A DNA stretch of 64,000 bases from contig OY365810.1 in NCBI GenBank assembly GCA_959347315.1, forward strand, positions 17,472,120 through 17,536,119. Direction: 5' to 3'. The position numbers and the translations under genes are program-made. The DNA comes from Bimastos eiseni (lineage: Eukaryota > Annelida > Clitellata > Crassiclitellata > Lumbricidae). Positions 12,717 to 25,200 of this stretch are shown here, one piece after another. The first letter of the stretch is position 1, and each line of letters begins with the position of its first letter. A model generated the notes under the pieces. The model was given only the letters and a program-made list of their open reading frames with translations, made no database searches and was not told the origin of the DNA.

Positions 12717-14975
12717 CTTTCAGTGATGATTTGTTGACAACTACTACCTCTCTTCTGTTTTGTCGTAGCTGTTATTTTGAGTGACACAGTTATATCACTG
12801 GTCATGTTTAGATTAGTGAGGGACTGAGGGACATTTATATGACAAGTAAAACAGCAACACAGGACCATACATGTCAAACTACTGACTGGATGAAATTTGA
12901 AATAAATTGAGTTTATGAAATTGATATATGATCAGAGAGTGTCTTTATTTAGTAAACTTAATTTAATTGTAGTTTTATGTATGCTGTTTTGTCTGTTGAT
13001 TTGCTGAGTAATTTAGTTCGACCATTAAGACGTTGGTTAAGATCGAATTGATGTTATTTGTTGACCCATTAATTTACCCAGTTGAGGTAAATGCCAAGCA
13101 GAGTTTTGGTTCAGCCTTGTTTAAAAGTTGACAGATATTGAAAAATTCATTTCTTCATTCTATCTTTTCTCGAAAATTTAATTCATGGTTTGTTGGTGGT
13201 GAGAGATCATTGCGATGGTTGAAATGACATTGCGATTGTTGAAGTATTTTTACTGTTGAAATCTATAGGTGAAATGTGCTGATGATGGAATGTGTGTTTG
13301 TTTATTGTTTTCCTGTTTTGTTTATTAAATGTATTCTGTACCAGGATTTCAAGAATGTTTTAATTAGATTATGTTTTGGTTAGCAGAAGTTGAACTCCAG
13401 AGGAGATCAAAATCTAGAATGAAAGTGAGAAGAACATAGCAATTGATGAGTTTTCAGTGTACATAACAATTGATTGGACGACCTAATCTTCTGTTGTTAT
13501 GCAACTAATTTATCTGTTTTGGTTTCATTTTGTTTCTTATTTAGTTGACATGTTGCACTGTTGCAAAGAGGGTCAATGAGTTTGGGTAATTGCACTGGAA
13601 CTTAATTGAATTGGTGCTTTGATGACTAACATTTTATCTATCAATTAAAGTTTTGATAAACATAACACTATGGTATGGCGAGGAGGATGTTGAGGTGTTG
13701 CTGCCCTCCTTCAGTTTAAGTAAGTTCTTTTGTATGAGCCAAGTAAGGTTAGTGTTTCTAAAAATGAGTCGACAGATTGTAGTCACCTTGTTATAATGTT
13801 GAATGGCAGTTTATGGTGAGGTTTCAGAGTAGCACTTGACACATCTTCCCTAGAAAACAGGCAGTTTTTAAGGGTTAGGTAACATAGAAGCCCAATACTA
13901 ATATTCTTAGCCACAATTTGTTGGTGAAAGTGTGATCGTGATTGAGTGATAGACAAGGAATAACAGTTGCCTTATGGGACACTTCTCATTGATTGAACTT
14001 TTGAGCCATTCTGGTTGCTTGCACTAAGGGAAGTCAGTTTCGATGATGGTTTGCAAAGATATTGAAATGCCTGTACTATGCCATTCAGTCAGGGCTAATT
14101 TATGTGAAGCACTGCTGCAACTATGAACTCTCAGCTGAATTTCTTGTTACTGATATGGAGTTGAAACCAATTGACTCCATAGTTTACCTCTGCACCACAA
14201 GCACTAATTACAACGACCAGAAGCCAGGCCCCTGAAGGGACTGATCCTCTATCCTTAGCTTAATCTTACATTGAAGCTAATTGTGCCTGCTGACTGGCCT
14301 GAAACCCTTTGATTCCAAGCAGCAGGCAAATGTTTCCTCTTGTCGTGCAGTGCACAACTTGAAAGACCAGTCAGCACAGACGTAAAAGGAGAACCTGATG
14401 TCACGTGGTTCCTAAATAGGACGGAAGTCCATAGCTGGCAGGTAAAAACCAAGAGCAGGCATTGCTAATGAACACATTTATATGCAATGGTTTGCAAGGC
14501 CACCATCCCTAATGGGAAGAAAGGCTTTGTTCTGAGGTGCGTCTGTCCAGCCCAGTGTTCAAGTGCTAGCCAGGATCCCACGCAACTGTTGATTCAAATT
14601 TTCACAACTTGACCATCAAGACATTTGGCTGCAGCAGAAGTAGATAGAACTGACCTGCAGAGAGGAATGAGAAATCTAGATATATATCTGTTTCACCTTA
14701 AATTGACAATTCTTTATTTATGCTGAGAGATGGAACTAAAGTTGTGACATGCAAGATAGAAGAATGGCAGAAAAGTCACGACCTGTGGATAATGGATCCT
14801 CCAAAAAGAGAAGAGATTCAATGACCCAAGGAAAGTTGAAAGTGTGCGCTTTGGGCATAAAATACTATTATAAGTATATTCTAATAATTGGTATCTTTCT
14901 CTTGAAATTCATGATCTGTCATGATTAAAAATTTAGAGGACCATTCTGGGATAGCTATGCTATGCTGTTGGTTTT

Positions 14976-15032
14976 GCCTCTGACCCTAGGTTTTCAAATC
15001 TCGTGCTGCTCTACCGACTGAGCTAAACGGGC
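14976..15032 (-). pseudogene. tRNA-like fragment (SINE head or tRNA pseudogene)
   Basis: The minus strand begins GCCCGTTTAGCTCAGTCGG then TAGAGCA, a near-canonical acceptor/D-arm with A box. The anticodon stem does not pair and the T arm has no GGTTCGA, so this cannot be a working tRNA. Confidence 0.55.
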
Positions 15033-15531
15033 ATTAAAATGATAACTATTATGTTTATTATTTGTTTGATTTGTTATTGACTCCTTTCAAAATGCTGTCA
15101 ATTAATAATCCAGTAATTTACGTCTTTGTGAATTTGACTGCAACTAATCTAAAGAAATGTGATGTCGGTTTGATGCGTTCTAGTGAAGTGTAGCATAAAT
15201 AGAACATTTCCTGTATGCTGTCTATTAGCAGATGACAGAAACAATTGCTGTTAAAAATAATTTTATGGACATTCATAAATTTATATAGCTTTGGTTATTA
15301 TTAACTTTTTGAAACACTTTGAATGCTTTGCAAGGGAGTTTGCACTGGGCTTTCGTGGCTGTGGATTTTGTTAACAGGCATATAATATGTTGTTGTTGTT
15401 TGCTTTCCACCTTTAACATATCATGAATTTTCATTGATAACTTCAGAAGTAATAGCTAGAAAGTCATTTCAGGTGTTTGCTGTAGTTTTATTTTTAATAA
15501 TTTTTTCCTTTTTACGATAATTGAAACAAAC

Positions 15532-16118
15532 TAGGGCTGTACCGAATATTCGCTTTGGAGCCGAATAGTGGGCCAAATAGCTATTCGGTATTCGACCGAA
15601 TAGTGGCCATCGGACCAAATACGAATAGTGGTCATGCGACGTCTGTCTCTGCACAAGTGACGGCCGTAATATCGAGTAGACTGAAGTATTTCTGTACTGC
15701 CTGGATCAGATTATCACAGTCTCAACCGTCTCATTCAGAGGTGGCGATCTCATTTGACAGGTGTGGGGGGGCACACAATCAGAAGGGTAGGAAATGGAGG
15801 GTGGACACACGTAATAACGTGTCTCCTCTCTGTAAAAGGTGGGGGGACTTGTCCGCTTCAAACCCCCGGGATCGCCGCCCCTGGTCTCCTCTCTACATTT
15901 AGTTAAATTAGTTCCATTCATTGTTTACAGAGACTGGCAGGGGGGGGAGGGCTGCCAAATTGCATGAAGTTAACAGTACTTTTAGCTTTTGTATTAAATT
16001 TACTGAGCAGAAGAAGCATTTGCTTAAATTTGATATTTTGAAATTTGTCAGTAGACCTATTTTGTACACTCTTCGTATTTGGCCGAATAGTGAGAATCAC
16101 GTATTCGGTAGAGCCCTA
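15532..16118. mobile_element. hAT-type MITE family A, complete
   Basis: Ends TAGGGCTGTACCGAATA and, inverted, TAGGGCTCTACCGAATA, flanked by a perfect 8-bp target duplication (AAACAAAC at 15524-15531 and 16119-16126). The subterminal regions repeat CCGAATAGTG-type motifs. The 587-bp element has no transposase, so it is non-autonomous. The 8-bp duplication and the TA(G/A)NG-type terminus are hAT hallmarks. Confidence 0.93.
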
Positions 16119-17696
16119 AAACAAACAGAATGCGACATGTTTCATGTTTCTTATTCTGCTTGGCAATCATTTTCTGTGGAATTGTCAATATAGAATCGAT
16201 TTTGTAATAAAAGTTGAAGTAATTATTGCAGTATTAGTGTGGTAAAAGTAATCATGATTATTGGTCGTACAGTGTTTCAATGCAATTCATTTTAAGGAAT
16301 AGTTATAAGAGATTCGAGTCCATGAAAGATCAGCCATTCCAGAACAATGCCCTTCTGATTGTTTTATATCTCATGTGATCATTATATACTGTATATAACA
16401 TATATAATAATATTGTTATGAGATAGTGGCATTTAATAAAATTAATTAATGTAGTTGCATTTAAAATGACAGATCAGAATTAATGTGAGAAGTGAATTTA
16501 TAGAGAAGCGATTAATGAAGTTTACCAAAATGAATATTTCTTTAAGTAAAATTAATCAAAGCAAAACAATTAAAGGTGTAATTATATTAGCTGCTATTAT
16601 TGGTGATATGGGGTGATGTAAATGTCCAACAATTCTTACCCTCGTTAACTCCTCAAATTTGGCAGCAAAGGCACAATGTATGAGATATTGTTTCTGAAGC
16701 AGGATGCAATATGTACTATCCAATGGTAATTTGCTGTTACTGATGGTGATACGTGTATGCATCCATCCATCTCAACATTTATATATATAGTACCTTTTCT
16801 GAATTTCCAGTGATGTGCTTAGGTATCTGTTGAATGAGAAACAGGTTTTTGATCACTTTGGCATGTATATGACTTATTTCAGGGTTAGACAAGTTTGATA
16901 TTCCTGAACTGTTGACAGAGGCTATTTCCAATTCTCTCTGGCTTATTTTTAAAAATTGCACAATTATATCATGTTTCTCTTTTAAAGTTTAATGCCTAAT
17001 ACTATATACTGTGAAACCCCAAGTTTTGGTAATATTTAAAGAAAAGTTTAGGTTAACTTTACCGCAATTATTGCCATTTATGACAACAAATCAGGAGAGC
17101 TGGCCACTTAACATATACATTATGCAGCATATTGCTATTTAGGTCAATCACTTCTTACAGCATCACTCACTGGATAATTCAGTTCAGGTAATTTCTTTGC
17201 TGACCTACTATATTATATATGTCAGTAATGATGTCTGTATGGAAATGAATTAGGTTACCTTCACACAGATTTTAATAGCATGAACCAAGTGCAATAATTA
17301 TGTGCTATGGTTCTTTTTAAAGACAAGCTTCATTACTGTGAATATTTTTGGTAGGTTTGTCTCAGTGGCCCAAAGGTTTTTTTTTAATCATCTCAGTTGT
17401 TGTCTGCTATGATTTAAACATTATTGGCTGAGTATACAAGTGTTTGATATTCATTCAGTTCTGTATTTTCTATGGAATAGGGCCATTGAGTCTTTTGCTG
17501 TGAAGAAAAGTTGATTTGATGCACAGAAATCGCAGTGTTCAATTGCCTAGCTGTTTTAGTCTAACATTTTTATGCTACCCCTGAATACAAGTAACATCAC
17601 TGCTAGGTCAATGTAATGGGTAATTTAATACACCTTTAAAACATAATTCAAGACATTCCAAATCTCATGGATGTTGGTGGTATGATATGGATTCAG

Positions 17697-20600
17697 ATTA
17701 TGTGTGGCTAAAACTGATGACGATGAGTTGCATTGCTTGTGTAATGTTGTGAATGTCGATTTAGAACAGGTATGTATGTATGTATGTATGTGGAAAGTGT
17801 GTAATCGAATGAGTGGACTTTCTTTTCAGATCAGCTTATTGAAAATCTTTATAGCATCTTTCAGCATTTGTATTTTATATTCAGAGTTGAATGGTTTGTT
17901 TTTTTGTCCTTGATTTGTGGCCCATTTACTTCTTATATAAAAATCAGTAAATGCTGACAAAACAGAAAGGAAAAGGACAAATTTATTATAGTTGTTTGCA
18001 TTTTGAGTCAATTAATCTAAGTTTACAATCAAGTGATTTGACCACATGAAATGACCAAATTTGTTTCTAATTTCATTCATATATGTTTGACCTTCCACAA
18101 TAGGAGAACCAGATTGTTATTTTATAATTCTATATTTGATTCAAGTCTGGTGAAGTCATGAAACTGGACCTTGACCCCCTCTGGATTACCCTTTGATTCA
18201 ACACAGCACTCATGAATAAGCTGGTGCCCTGTGCTTGGCTATCAAGTGGGGCTTTAGAAATTTGGAGATTATGATCTTCTCTTTCTATAATCTTGCATGT
18301 TCGTTGTCTGCTGTGTTACTGGGTTCTATTCTACTGATCTAAAAATTAAACTAGCTTTTTAATTCAGTAGCATGCATATACACCAGACTTTCTAATCACT
18401 AAGTTGAAGGTAGGCAAAACTGGGTTTAAATTTCCAATGTTCTGCACAACCTATAAATATTCTTCAATTTACATCAAGTTGCATGTGATTCGTATTGGAC
18501 TAATTTGATCAGTTCCAGTATTTCCAAACTGAAACTGAATTCTTTTACTATATGTTTTGTAACATGTATGGACCACTCTGTGTCAGTTTGGTGATTGTAA
18601 TAGAGCTAATGCAATCGATAGTCTTATTTGTAATCTCCAGATTTCTTCAGCGCTCAAAGGGAACTCGCTTGTGCACAAGTTAAGATGTGTTGCATAGCCT
18701 AATAGAGTTTTGACTTAATTCATGTTATACCTGAAGTGTACCATATGGTATTTAAGGTGACCTGCATCTCTGGTTTAATGGCCGTAACTAGAAAGAGTAA
18801 CTTTGCATCATTCACAGAGCCAATTGGTGTTATAAATGATACCAAATTAGTAAATACAACTGCTGTCAATATAGTGAGATGGAAATCTTTAAGCATGACT
18901 AATGTGGCAATTGCTAGACTTCTGCTGCTTTTGTAACTTGTCATATGCTGGTTTTCTAAGAAGGGTTGACTTCTCAGGTAGTCAAACTCTTGTGGTATAC
19001 ATGCCAGTTCTTAATGCCGCTGACTGATGGTCATGTAATGTAAGATTTAAATGTTTATGAATTAATGTTCGCTCTACTTGGCAGAATTGATGGCATCTGT
19101 TTTGCTTTGCAGTCTGATGAATATTCATGAACGACCATTTACCTGATTTATGCAAAAGCGTCACTTTTACACTATGTTGTGTAGGATGTACAGTTGTTGA
19201 ATTGTCACAGGCATTTGAGATCAAAGAAATTAATTAACAGCAAGTCAATGGTAGAGGTTAAACAGATCATAGATGAATTGCCAGAACTAAATTATGTAAT
19301 TAAAAGGTAATCTATGAGAAAAATCAGTGATTCAGAATTGCTCATTGTGTCTATCCATATATCTTTTGGTTGTCAATGTAATTCTTGCCATTTTGTACTT
19401 ACCCAGTAGTAGGCCAGTACCCATATGGACATTGTTTTACAGATTTTAAAATGTTTCTTTGCCATAAAAATGCAATTTTTATTTTGCTTTCAAGAGCAGG
19501 AAGCTGCTGGAGCAATTCTATTATACAAAATCACCTCATAGTCTTTAGTTTGTAAAATTGTGTACTTTTGCCAAGCTTTCGGCAAAGTTAAATATGGAAT
19601 GTTACTGCAAAGTTCTCATAGTTTCAGTTTCATCAATATTTAATTGCTGCTTATCCTGCATCACTCTATGTTGTCACAGCAGTGTAAACGAAACACCTAC
19701 TTAGTTCATACAAATTATTTTTTTAAATTTGAATTCATGATGTGGCAGACTGACTGATGTTAAGATGTAAAGGTTGAATGAGTGTGACTTATGCTTCTGG
19801 AAATCTTAACGGAAGAAGCCAGAGAATGTCAAGCAGATGAAAGAAGTTGCCAAAGCCTGTTATGAACTATGATAAAAGTCAAGTTCTTGGTAGTTTTCTT
19901 GACCTACCACAAATCTTGCAACTTACTGATATTGTGTCCTTGTGTTTGACTTTCTGGAAAGGTTCTAGTACTTGTAAGTTAAGCATGCATTTTTTCATAA
20001 CTGAGTATACATTTTATAATTGGAGTGTTTGTGTTTGTAATCTGATTTTAATTATGGTAATTATGGGCTTTGATGAGCAACAGCTATGCAGCAAATATGT
20101 GATGTGGTGGCAAAATTGGAATTGCAGATCAGTAGGTTATGGGTTTTGTTTTCAGAAGTCAGTAACCCTTGTTAATGATTGCATGTATTTGCTTTGTTAA
20201 TTTTCATACTTGTTAGTCGAGACGTAGAATGCAAAATGCTGGGATTTGCCAGTGTTCATGCTTCCAGGACTTTGAGATGTCCTCTAACCAGTTCTGAATC
20301 ATAGGAAAGATGATCACATCATGCATCATATGCCCTAACATTTATATAATAGTGTGCGTGTCCTTGGGTAACTTAGCATTCTTATGAATACTAGCACTTA
20401 TTACATGCTGCAAGGTAAACCATAACTTGGATGAATTTGTGGCAGAAGGGAAATGATTACATCTTGTCCCAATATGCTGCTCTACAACTGCTTAAATACA
20501 AACTTGCACTGAACAACAATGAACGTAGTAGTATTGTCGACATGGTGAGCATAAACACGGTATTTCATTCAGAAATTTATTGTAGGCTTTACAGCATTTT

Positions 20601-21022
20601 TATAGTGTGATAGATACTGTTAGTGATTTGTTGACCTATTTCATTCTTATCATCATGAGAGATGTATTTTATTAGCATAGTGACACATTTTCTGTTTCAT
20701 ATCTTGAAAAACAATTGTACAGCTTGCTGTAAGATGAGAGTAAAAAGAAATATTATGTCTGTTTTACACATATGCTTAGTGATATAATTGTAAATATGTG
20801 CAGCATTTAATTACAGATTTGTACAACTCTTCAAGACCCAAAACACCAAGTAAAGGAGTTTTGGTGTGTTTATGTATGACCTGTTTGCTACCTTGGCCTA
20901 CTGTTTCCTGGCTGTAAATTATTCACTTTTGACTGCTTCACAGGCCAAGGTTGGTGAGTGGAAGAATTATTTCTGGTTTGCTGTTTGAGAATAAACTTAT
21001 TGAACCAAGTGATTCGTGTTGA
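17697..21022 (+). CDS. Unidentified protein, candidate C-terminal exons
   Basis: Three exons fit together in phase: 20446-20544 (AAG start, donor GTGAGC), 20817-20863 (after TTACAG, donor GTGTGT) and 20944-21022 (after a pyrimidine-rich CTTCACAG, ending TGA). They read GNDYILSQYAALQLLKYKL..., ICTTLQDPKHQVKEF, then PRLVSGRIISGLLFE...SDSC. A possible earlier exon, 17697-17769, ends in the matching phase (DDDELHCLCNVVNVDLEQ, donor GTATGT), but its acceptor is poor. The helical, Leu-rich composition would suit a HEAT/armadillo-type repeat protein; that is only an impression. I do not recognise the family. Upstream exons were not found, and a chance series of splice-like sites remains possible. 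Confidence 0.4.
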
Positions 21023-22224
21023 AATTTTGGTAGAAGACTTGTCCATCCCTCCATTGCTTTACTCTTATTTTGCCCACTGTAACTACATTTTCATGAATAT
21101 CTGAACTAATTTGAAGACTGTATGCAGCACCAGCATACATCATTCAATTGTTGGACAGGTCAGTTAGATAAAGCTTTCGGTTCAGGACCAAATGCAAAAG
21201 AGTTGCAAGAAGTGGGTAATAAATTCTAATAGTTCATAAGAGCCATGGGGAAGTAGTTTTGGTTCTCAAGGAAATCAGATCTCAACTAATGACAAGAAAT
21301 GGTTAACCTTTCTTTGGAGAAAAAGACTGGAGGAGGTCTTGACAGAATGTACATATGCAAAAAATTCTAATTATAATGTCCACATTGGCCAATTTAAAAA
21401 TTTCTTTCGTGTACACATACCCAAGTCATCAGAGGTTATTATGACAAAGTCTGTCGATGAAAAGCAGGATTCAGAAGGAATCCAATTTAATTCTGATCAG
21501 ATTGTTTAAATTTAAAGTTATGCAATATTGAAATCAGAATTAAAAATCAAATCACTGACTATATTCCTGCTTTATAAATTTTATGTAGCATTAGAACTTG
21601 TTAAAATGCAATTGTTAACATCGTTAGTATTTTATTTCTTCATAACGGTTAACAAATTTTAGCTAGCAAATAATACAATGCTTAACAAAGATAACTAAAA
21701 GCCTACATGGTAAAATAAATGTCTTATAATTAATTAGCTAATTAACTTTATAAAATGAGGTAGAGAAACTTAGTTATACATACCATGGGGAGTTCACAAA
21801 ATATGAGTTGCAACATAACAATCATTTAAAGTTATTCAGAGGCCATCAATATTTATAATCTGGTGATTTAGATCATTACTATAATTATATAATCTGTACA
21901 ATCACAAAAGTTTGCCCTATAACCAAACGTTGCTTTAACAAGCTGTATTTGTTTCCCAGTAATTTTTTTAGTAAACTCTCATTGTTGAAGTAAGAGATTT
22001 TTTACCAGTTATTGACCATAAATTTAGTCTTAGAATATTGCACAGCAGAAAAGGTTTAACAAATTCCAGAGAGACTGAATATACTTGAAAGACAACCTTT
22101 AATTACAACATTGGTATAATTCATTCAGGAGTCTGATATGACAATAGAGTAACTGAAATCAATCAGTGTGCAAAGTTTACATCTTTCATTTAAATGCACT
22201 GGAAAATTGGGCACATTTTCCATT
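21023..22224. other. Short intergenic stretch between convergent genes
   Basis: AT-rich, with no coding signal. A minus-strand AATAAA at 21631-21636 is a possible polyadenylation signal for the oxidoreductase gene to the right. Confidence 0.45.
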
Positions 22225-25200
22225 CTACCGAAAACAAGTTGCATGTCTCCCACCATCTGTTGGAACTTGTGCTCCAGTTATAAACGAAGCAGATTCAGAC
22301 GCAAGAAATGCTATTGTTCTGGCAACCTCATCCGGCTGACCGGGTCGACCCAACGGATGAGTCTCGGAAGTTCGTTCAAGAAACTATTTTTCCAAACAGC
22401 AAAAATTCATGGTTAGTGAGGTAAGTTAGATACTTCTTTTAAATATGTTTGAAAATAGTTATCATCACTGTTTTATACGTAGAAGCTACTTCATTGCTTT
22501 TGTAGGCAAGAATAAGAATATATAAACTAGACTCTACTACCAATATAAAAATGCTAGAAGCAAGCCAGTATGCTTTGTTACAAGAAATCTTCTTCTAAGC
22601 AGATCACAAAAAAATATCAGTTCAGCTGGCAGAGTGCACAGCTTTTACATAAGTTAGGCAATGATTTACCTTTGCATACTGTTCATCGTTCTGACCTGCT
22701 CTCTTATGCACATTGGTTATAATGACACCAGGACTAGAACAAAAAGCAACATATGCAGTATTCACTTCATGACCATCATCAGCGATGTACAATCTGATGA
22801 TTGTCACAGTTCTTCTGCTCAAACATTCACAGGAGAAACAAATAAACATAGATTGTGTTGCCATAGAAAAAAAATAAGATCTGAGCTACGTGTAAACATT
22901 CAATGTTGAAGAATAGAACCTGCAGCTAAATTCAAACAAATGTTCACCAAGTAAGTTAATCAATGGGTGCATCAAATCCATCCTATATTCTTCCATACCC
23001 TACCTATTCCAGTATAGGATCGTTATTTTCTGACCAACTATACTTCCCCACCCCAATAATAATAATAATAATAATGACCTACGTCTAATTTCAAACTGAC
23101 AAAGCACAATGTGATTACCAACATTGTATGAACGAATGATGGTCAGGAGTCGAACTTAACTGTCTGCAGCCATACAAGGCTTCCATTACTTTATACATAT
23201 ATATAAACATAGGCCTCTGGAATCAGCCGAGAATGAGTGAGGAAAATGAGTCACCTAAAGGCAATACCTTATAATGTTTAAATCAGTTAAGAAGGCAAAA
23301 GTTTTTGCCCTCACAACTGAAACCGCTGCAATGATAGGACAATTGAGCGGCATGATGAGACATTCAAGTTTGATAAGACATTCAAGTTTGAGACAACTTT
23401 AGTTGGACGAGTACTGGATATAAAGCAGTCACCTGAAGTGAGACTAGTCGATACTTGCAAGGTGGCAATGACATCCATCTCATACTAATTGAAATAAAAA
23501 CATCGTAGCGCACTCACTTGACACTATTAACTCTTACACCTTTGCTGGCAAGTTCTGCGGAATAACAAATGCACGATTATGAGGATTTGTTTCATGTCAT
23601 ACAGTATACAATCTTTACATTGACATTGTACGAAGTTCACACTCACATTGAAAATTTAAGCGGCACAAGTGCAAATCATAAAATAATAGCGGTTGTTTTT
23701 AATCTTCATATTCATCATGTCATTATCTTTAGATGTTTTTTCAATCAGGCATATAAGATAGTCTGATGCTCAGAAGGTTATTCAACTCAAGTAGCAGGTT
23801 AGAGTCTGGAAAAGTTTTCTAATAGTTTAATTTCTAGAAACATGCCTCTAAGGTAACCGGACAATTTGTCGCAGGGCAATTCGACGGAGAAAAATGGACA
23901 ATTCGGCATGGACAATTCGTTGCAGTAAATTTAAATGTGTCTACACCTCAATGTGAGGTCGATGGCTTTCATCGATTTAATGGATTGTACCCATTTGCTA
24001 ACAGTCGAACAATTTCGGAGCGGATTTTTATAAATACATTTATTAACATATAGTTGAGAATGTGTAAGATTAGAGTAGGCCTACCTTCAGGATTTCATAG
24101 GCCCTAATTAGAGACAGTCTCGAGACAGTTTTTTACTGTCTGGGAAGCCTGCTGTCTCGGTCTCGAGGTAGTGTCTTGAATTTTTAGAAACTGTCTTGAA
24201 GTGAAAGTCTTGTTCTGTCTTGAACAAGAGATCTTGATAAGTTTCGCGTTAACTGTCTTAAAATCTTGCGGCAATATAAAAACTATTCTCAGGAATTGGT
24301 AATATATACATTACAAGTTTTAAATTGAAATTATAAATGAACCTAATTCCCGAAAACGGACCATTGCCAGTCTTTAACTGATATCACATTGTTCTAGAGA
24401 ACAATGTGATATCACATTGTTCTCTAGAACAATGTGATATCACATTGTTCTGTGCAAAACTTTGGCATTATTCATGAGCTAACACTGTCATCGTACCTTG
24501 CTTGATTGGTGCCATATATCAAGCAAATCGAAACATTTTGGTACAAAGAAATGTAAAAATAATGTTCTGTTGTTAAAATCTCTTGATCAACAAGATCCCA
24601 TAATTACCAAGAGCAGTACAACGAGTGAACTGATCCAAAGCACTCTTCGAAATGTTGTATGCAAGAACACCAGGAAACTAAAAGCAACAGCAACACAAGA
24701 AATTGTAGCAAAGTGATAATTGCTGACAGATTTATATTTTTGCTATAGCAATATTATTATAAATCTAGACAGTCACAAGCAGAAGTTTAAAACTTTTACA
24801 GCAAACAACAATATGCCTAACAACACTACATAAGAAACAGTTGACACTTACTGAACGAATGCCATTAACACTTGAGACGTTGACAATGTTGCCTTTTGTC
24901 TTAATTAGATGGGGCACGGCCAACATCGTTAAATGATAAATAGACCTGCAAGATCAAAGCAGACAATTGAACGACAAATAATGCCCTGGTTCAAAACCAC
25001 ATACAACAGAATATTTTTAACACAATCCATGGTTTTTGAAAGAACTTTTCATGCCCAATATAAAAATAATATAATAGTATTGCTATAATAACTAGAACAT
25101 TACTAATGTTGTTAGTATTAACAGAACTGTCATAAATATGAATGATGGAAAGAAATTATGTGAACAATCAATAGTCACTTTGAGACAGAAATGCAACAAG

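Larger units (their letters stand above)
11304..17696. other. Gene-poor interval
   Basis: No exon I can support. It probably includes the phosphatase 3' untranslated region at its left end. It holds a TA/TATAC run (12598-12716), a degenerate tRNA-like head (14976-15032) and a complete hAT MITE (15532-16118). A slightly more GC-rich block near 14200-14600 may be another old repeat, with GCCTGCTG/CAGCAGGC arms. Confidence 0.5.

Noticed and set aside
12417..12877. Tyr/Ile-rich open frames on both strands
   Set aside because: They are translations of the TA/TATAC microsatellite and have no domain or codon signal.
14976..15032. Functional tRNA gene
   Set aside because: The D arm is good, but the anticodon stem does not pair and no T arm/B box follows.
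19808..19872. Short reading KKPENVKQMKEVAKACYEL in the candidate gene region
   Set aside because: It has no acceptor or donor that joins the neighbouring candidate exons, and it ends in a stop.
23060..23075. CRISPR-like or other array
   Set aside because: All arrays in the window are simple microsatellites, minisatellites or transposon parts; there is no spacer-repeat structure, and the genome is eukaryotic.
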